A stretch of 64,000 bases of DNA from Sneathiella sp. P13V-1 (GTDB lineage: Bacteria > Pseudomonadota > Alphaproteobacteria > Sneathiellales > Sneathiellaceae): assembly GCF_015143595.1 (NCBI RefSeq), contig NZ_WYEU01000001.1:1116001-1180000 (forward strand). Direction: 5' to 3'. The notes under the pieces were generated by a model, which had not been told where the DNA came from, did not search any database, and worked only from the letters and a program-made list of their open reading frames with translations. Both the position numbers and the translations under genes were made by a program. Shown here in pieces: positions 61,504-64,000 of the stretch. Numbering within the stretch: the first letter of the stretch is position 1; every line of letters begins with the position of its first letter.

Positions 61504-64000
61504 ATGGCTCAGCAATTGGACAACTCTTCCTTTCTTTCCGGCTCCAACGCCGGATTTCTCGAAGATCTCTATCTTCGCTATCAGAATGATCCAACCTCTG
61601 TAGACGCAAGTTGGCAGCAATATTTCCAGGCCCTCGGTGACGATGCCGAGACTGTTGTCGCCGAAGCAAACGGCGCTCCCTGGACTCCCACGAACGGAAC
61701 TAATCCTGAAGACGAATATGGTATCCTTGGTGATGCAGCCTATCGCGCCATTGAAAAGGCCGAAAAGAAAGGCCTTCCTCAGCAGGATATCCGTGCAGCG
61801 GCTGTGGATACGATCCGCGCGCTTATGCTTATTCGGTCCTACCGGGTTCGTGGCCATCTGAAGGCCAATCTGGATCCGCTTGGACTTGAAATTCCAAAAG
61901 AACACCCTGAACTGGATCCGCGCAGCTATGGCTTTGCGGAGGAAGACTGGGATCGTGAAATTTTTATCGATAACGTGCTTGGATTGGAAACATCGTCCAT
62001 CCGCGAAATCCTTGAAATCGTAAAGCGCACCTACTGCAGCACCATCGGTGTAGAGTTCATGCACATTCAGGAGCCCGACCAGAAGGCGTGGATCCAGGAA
62101 CGCATCGAAGGTCTCCATAAGGAAGTGACATTTACCCCGGAAGGTAAAGTTGCCATCCTGCGCAAACTGATTGAAACCGAAGGGTTCGAACATTTCCTCA
62201 ACGTGAAGTACACGGGTACAAAGCGCTTTGGTCTGGATGGTGGTGAAGCCCTCATTCCAGCAATGGAAGGCGTGATCAAACGCGGCGGTCAGCTTGGCGT
62301 TCAGGAAATTGTTCTGGGTATGCCTCACCGTGGTCGTCTGAATGTTCTGACCAACGTGATGGCAAAACCTTACCGTGCAGTATTCTCTGAATTTCAGGGC
62401 AATCCAGCGAACCCGGAAGATGTTGAAGGCTCTGGTGACGTGAAGTATCACTTGGGTACATCTTCAGATCGTGAATTTGATGGCAATAACGTTCACCTGT
62501 CCCTGACAGCGAACCCATCCCACCTTGAAGCGGTGAACCCGGTTGTTCTGGGTAAGGCGCGGGCGAAACAGGCACAAATCGGAAGTAATGTAGGTGGTAA
62601 AGTCATGCCTTTACTGCTTCACGGTGATGCCGCTTTTGCCGGTCAGGGTATCGTGGCGGAGTGCTTTGGTCTGTCAGAGCTGAAAGGTTACCGTACTTCC
62701 GGTACAATTCACTTCGTGGTGAATAACCAGATCGGCTTTACAACAAGTCCGAAATATTCCCGCTCCAGCCCGTATCCATCTGATGTGGGCAAGATGGTTC
62801 AGGCACCTATTTTCCACGTGAACGGCGATGATCCTGAAGCGGTTTGTCACGTTGCCAAAATCGCTACCGAATTCCGTCAACAGTTTGAAATTGACGTTGT
62901 TGTGGACATGTTCTGCTACCGTCGTCACGGCCATAACGAGGGCGATGAGCCTGCCTTCACACAGCCGCTGATGTACCGGACTATCGCACAGCATCCAACA
63001 ACGATGCAGATCTATGCCAAGAAACTGATCGAAGAAGGTACTGTTACTGAAGATCAGGTGGAAGGCTGGATCAAGGAATTCCGTGACTATCTTGAAAAGC
63101 AGTTTGAAACAGCCAACAGCTTCAAACCAAACAAAGCCGACTGGTTTGAGGGTCGCTGGCAAGGTTTCGAGCGGGCTGATCAGGGTGCGCGCCGCGGAAC
63201 AACTGCAGTTGATCTTGATATACTGAAATCCATTGGCGAGAAACTTTGCGAAGTTCCAGAAGGGCACAATGTTCACCGGACATTGCAGCGTGTTCTGAAG
63301 AACAAGCGCAAGATGATCGACACGGGTAAAGGTATTGACTGGGCAACAGCCGAAGCCTTGGCATTTGGTTCCCTCTTGAAAGAAGACTATCCGGTTCGCC
63401 TGTCCGGTCAGGATTGCGGCCGCGGTACTTTCTCTCAACGTCACTCAGTCTTTGTGGATCAGATGACAGAAGAACGTTATCTGCCGCTCAATAATCTTGG
63501 TGGTGAGCAGGCCCATTATGAAGTGATCGACAGTCTGCTGTCTGAAGCGGCTGTTCTGGGCTACGAATATGGCTACTCCCTAGCGGAACCAAAAGCATTG
63601 GTTCTTTGGGAAGCGCAGTTTGGTGACTTTGCCAACGGTGCACAGGTTCTGATCGACCAGTTCATCTCCAGTGGTGAAGCAAAATGGCTGCGTATGAGTG
63701 GTCTGGTGATGCTTCTACCGCACGGTTATGAAGGTCAGGGACCAGAGCACTCCTCAGCACGTCTGGAACGTTACCTGCAACTGTCTGCGGAAGATAACTG
63801 GCAAGTTGTGAACATCACGACACCAGCCAACTACTTCCACGCGCTGCGTCGTCAGATCCATCGTAAATTCCGTAAACCACTTGTGGTGATGACACCAAAA
63901 TCCCTGCTGCGTCATAAAGATGCGGTTTCCACACTGGAAGATATGGGGCCGGGGTCAACCTTCCACCGTGTTCTCTATGATAATGAGAAACTCTGTGAAG
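61504..64000 (+). CDS. sucA: 2-oxoglutarate dehydrogenase E1 component (3' end outside window)
   Basis: The first 832 codons of the thiamine-diphosphate E1 subunit; the frame is still open at the window end (full-length proteins have about 930-990 residues). The N-terminal E2-binding segment (FLEDLYLRYQNDPTSVD) is followed by GMPHRGRLNVL, HGDAAFAGQGIV, FVVNNQIGFTT and YRRHGHNEGDEPAFTQP, which bind ThDP and substrate, then SGQDCGRGTFSQRHSV and HGYEGQGPEHSSARLERYLQ. It decarboxylates 2-oxoglutarate in the TCA cycle. ATG at 61504 is preceded closely by CCGGAA; a nearby ATG at 61494 is out of frame. Confidence 0.97.
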   Translation, partial: MAQQLDNSSFLSGSNAGFLEDLYLRYQNDPTSVDASWQQYFQALGDDAETVVAEANGAPWTPTNGTNPEDEYGILGDAAYRAIEKAEKKGLPQQDIRAAAVDTIRALMLIRSYRVRGHLKANLDPLGLEIPKEHPELDPRSYGFAEEDWDREIFIDNVLGLETSSIREILEIVKRTYCSTIGVEFMHIQEPDQKAWIQERIEGLHKEVTFTPEGKVAILRKLIETEGFEHFLNVKYTGTKRFGLDGGEALIPAMEGVIKRGGQLGVQEIVLGMPHRGRLNVLTNVMAKPYRAVFSEFQGNPANPEDVEGSGDVKYHLGTSSDREFDGNNVHLSLTANPSHLEAVNPVVLGKARAKQAQIGSNVGGKVMPLLLHGDAAFAGQGIVAECFGLSELKGYRTSGTIHFVVNNQIGFTTSPKYSRSSPYPSDVGKMVQAPIFHVNGDDPEAVCHVAKIATEFRQQFEIDVVVDMFCYRRHGHNEGDEPAFTQPLMYRTIAQHPTTMQIYAKKLIEEGTVTEDQVEGWIKEFRDYLEKQFETANSFKPNKADWFEGRWQGFERADQGARRGTTAVDLDILKSIGEKLCEVPEGHNVHRTLQRVLKNKRKMIDTGKGIDWATAEALAFGSLLKEDYPVRLSGQDCGRGTFSQRHSVFVDQMTEERYLPLNNLGGEQAHYEVIDSLLSEAAVLGYEYGYSLAEPKALVLWEAQFGDFANGAQVLIDQFISSGEAKWLRMSGLVMLLPHGYEGQGPEHSSARLERYLQLSAEDNWQVVNITTPANYFHALRRQIHRKFRKPLVVMTPKSLLRHKDAVSTLEDMGPGSTFHRVLYDNEKLCE

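Overview
The window comes from an alphaproteobacterial chromosome of roughly balanced base composition. Evidence for this is the gene content and order: zapE / mdh-sucC-sucD-sucA, sdhCDAB, a complete ccmABCDEFGHI set, dapF-mtaB-ftsY-yciB divergent from ffh-rpsP-rimM-trmD-rplS, and leuC-leuD-leuB-asd. A marine member of the Rhodospirillales/Sneathiellales/Kordiimonadales type is a guess and cannot be proved from the sequence alone. I see no tRNA, rRNA, insertion sequence, prophage or CRISPR array.

Layout. 1-6203: end of a chemoreceptor with repeated CHASE3 sensors, a double-ACT regulator, an AAA ATPase with an N-terminal MshEN-like (c-di-GMP receptor type) repeat, an orphan NarL-type response regulator and a HutC-like GntR regulator. 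6204-11564: a control-rich intergenic region before htpG, then a lipoprotein and a helical protein of unknown function, a Nudix hydrolase and a DUF1223 protein. 11565-12368: a long AT-rich non-coding gap. 12369-20731: a six-gene unit with a branched-chain-amino-acid-type ABC transporter (two ATPases, two permeases, one binding protein) enclosed by two AMP-forming-ligase-family proteins; the second lacks the usual SSGTTG phosphate loop. 20853-28076: cytochrome c maturation System I. 28130-31906: Nudix hydrolase, a lipoprotein hydrolase, a DUF3445 haem-type N-demethylase and YciB. 31926-38764: protein targeting (FtsY and Ffh on opposite strands), MtaB, DapF and the S16 operon. 38874-43180: leucine biosynthesis and asd. 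43256-47529: a PEP-CTERM-like surface protein, a large MscS channel and a CorA/ZntB transporter. 47672-53113: a CitE-like lyase and MaoC-like hydratase followed by succinate dehydrogenase. 53180-58033: YdcF-like protein, a TetR regulator with a visible operator and its metallo-beta-lactamase-fold neighbour, PaiB, ZapE and a lipoprotein. 58304-64000: malate dehydrogenase, succinyl-CoA synthetase and the first 832 codons of 2-oxoglutarate dehydrogenase E1, which runs off the window.

How the genes fit together. Much of the window serves aerobic central metabolism: 2-oxoglutarate to oxaloacetate (sucA, sucCD, sdhCDAB, mdh), with a lyase/hydratase pair able to pass C4-C5 CoA esters into the cycle, and cytochrome c maturation for the respiratory chain. 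The least explained items are the transporter-ligase unit, the MshEN-AAA protein, the 5' leader of mdh with mutually exclusive GGAGG/CCTCC pairings, and the region before htpG, which looks able to make a short heat-shock transcript. Several starts were moved from the longest possible frame to positions supported by a ribosome binding site, signal peptide or family N-terminus; each case is explained in its entry.
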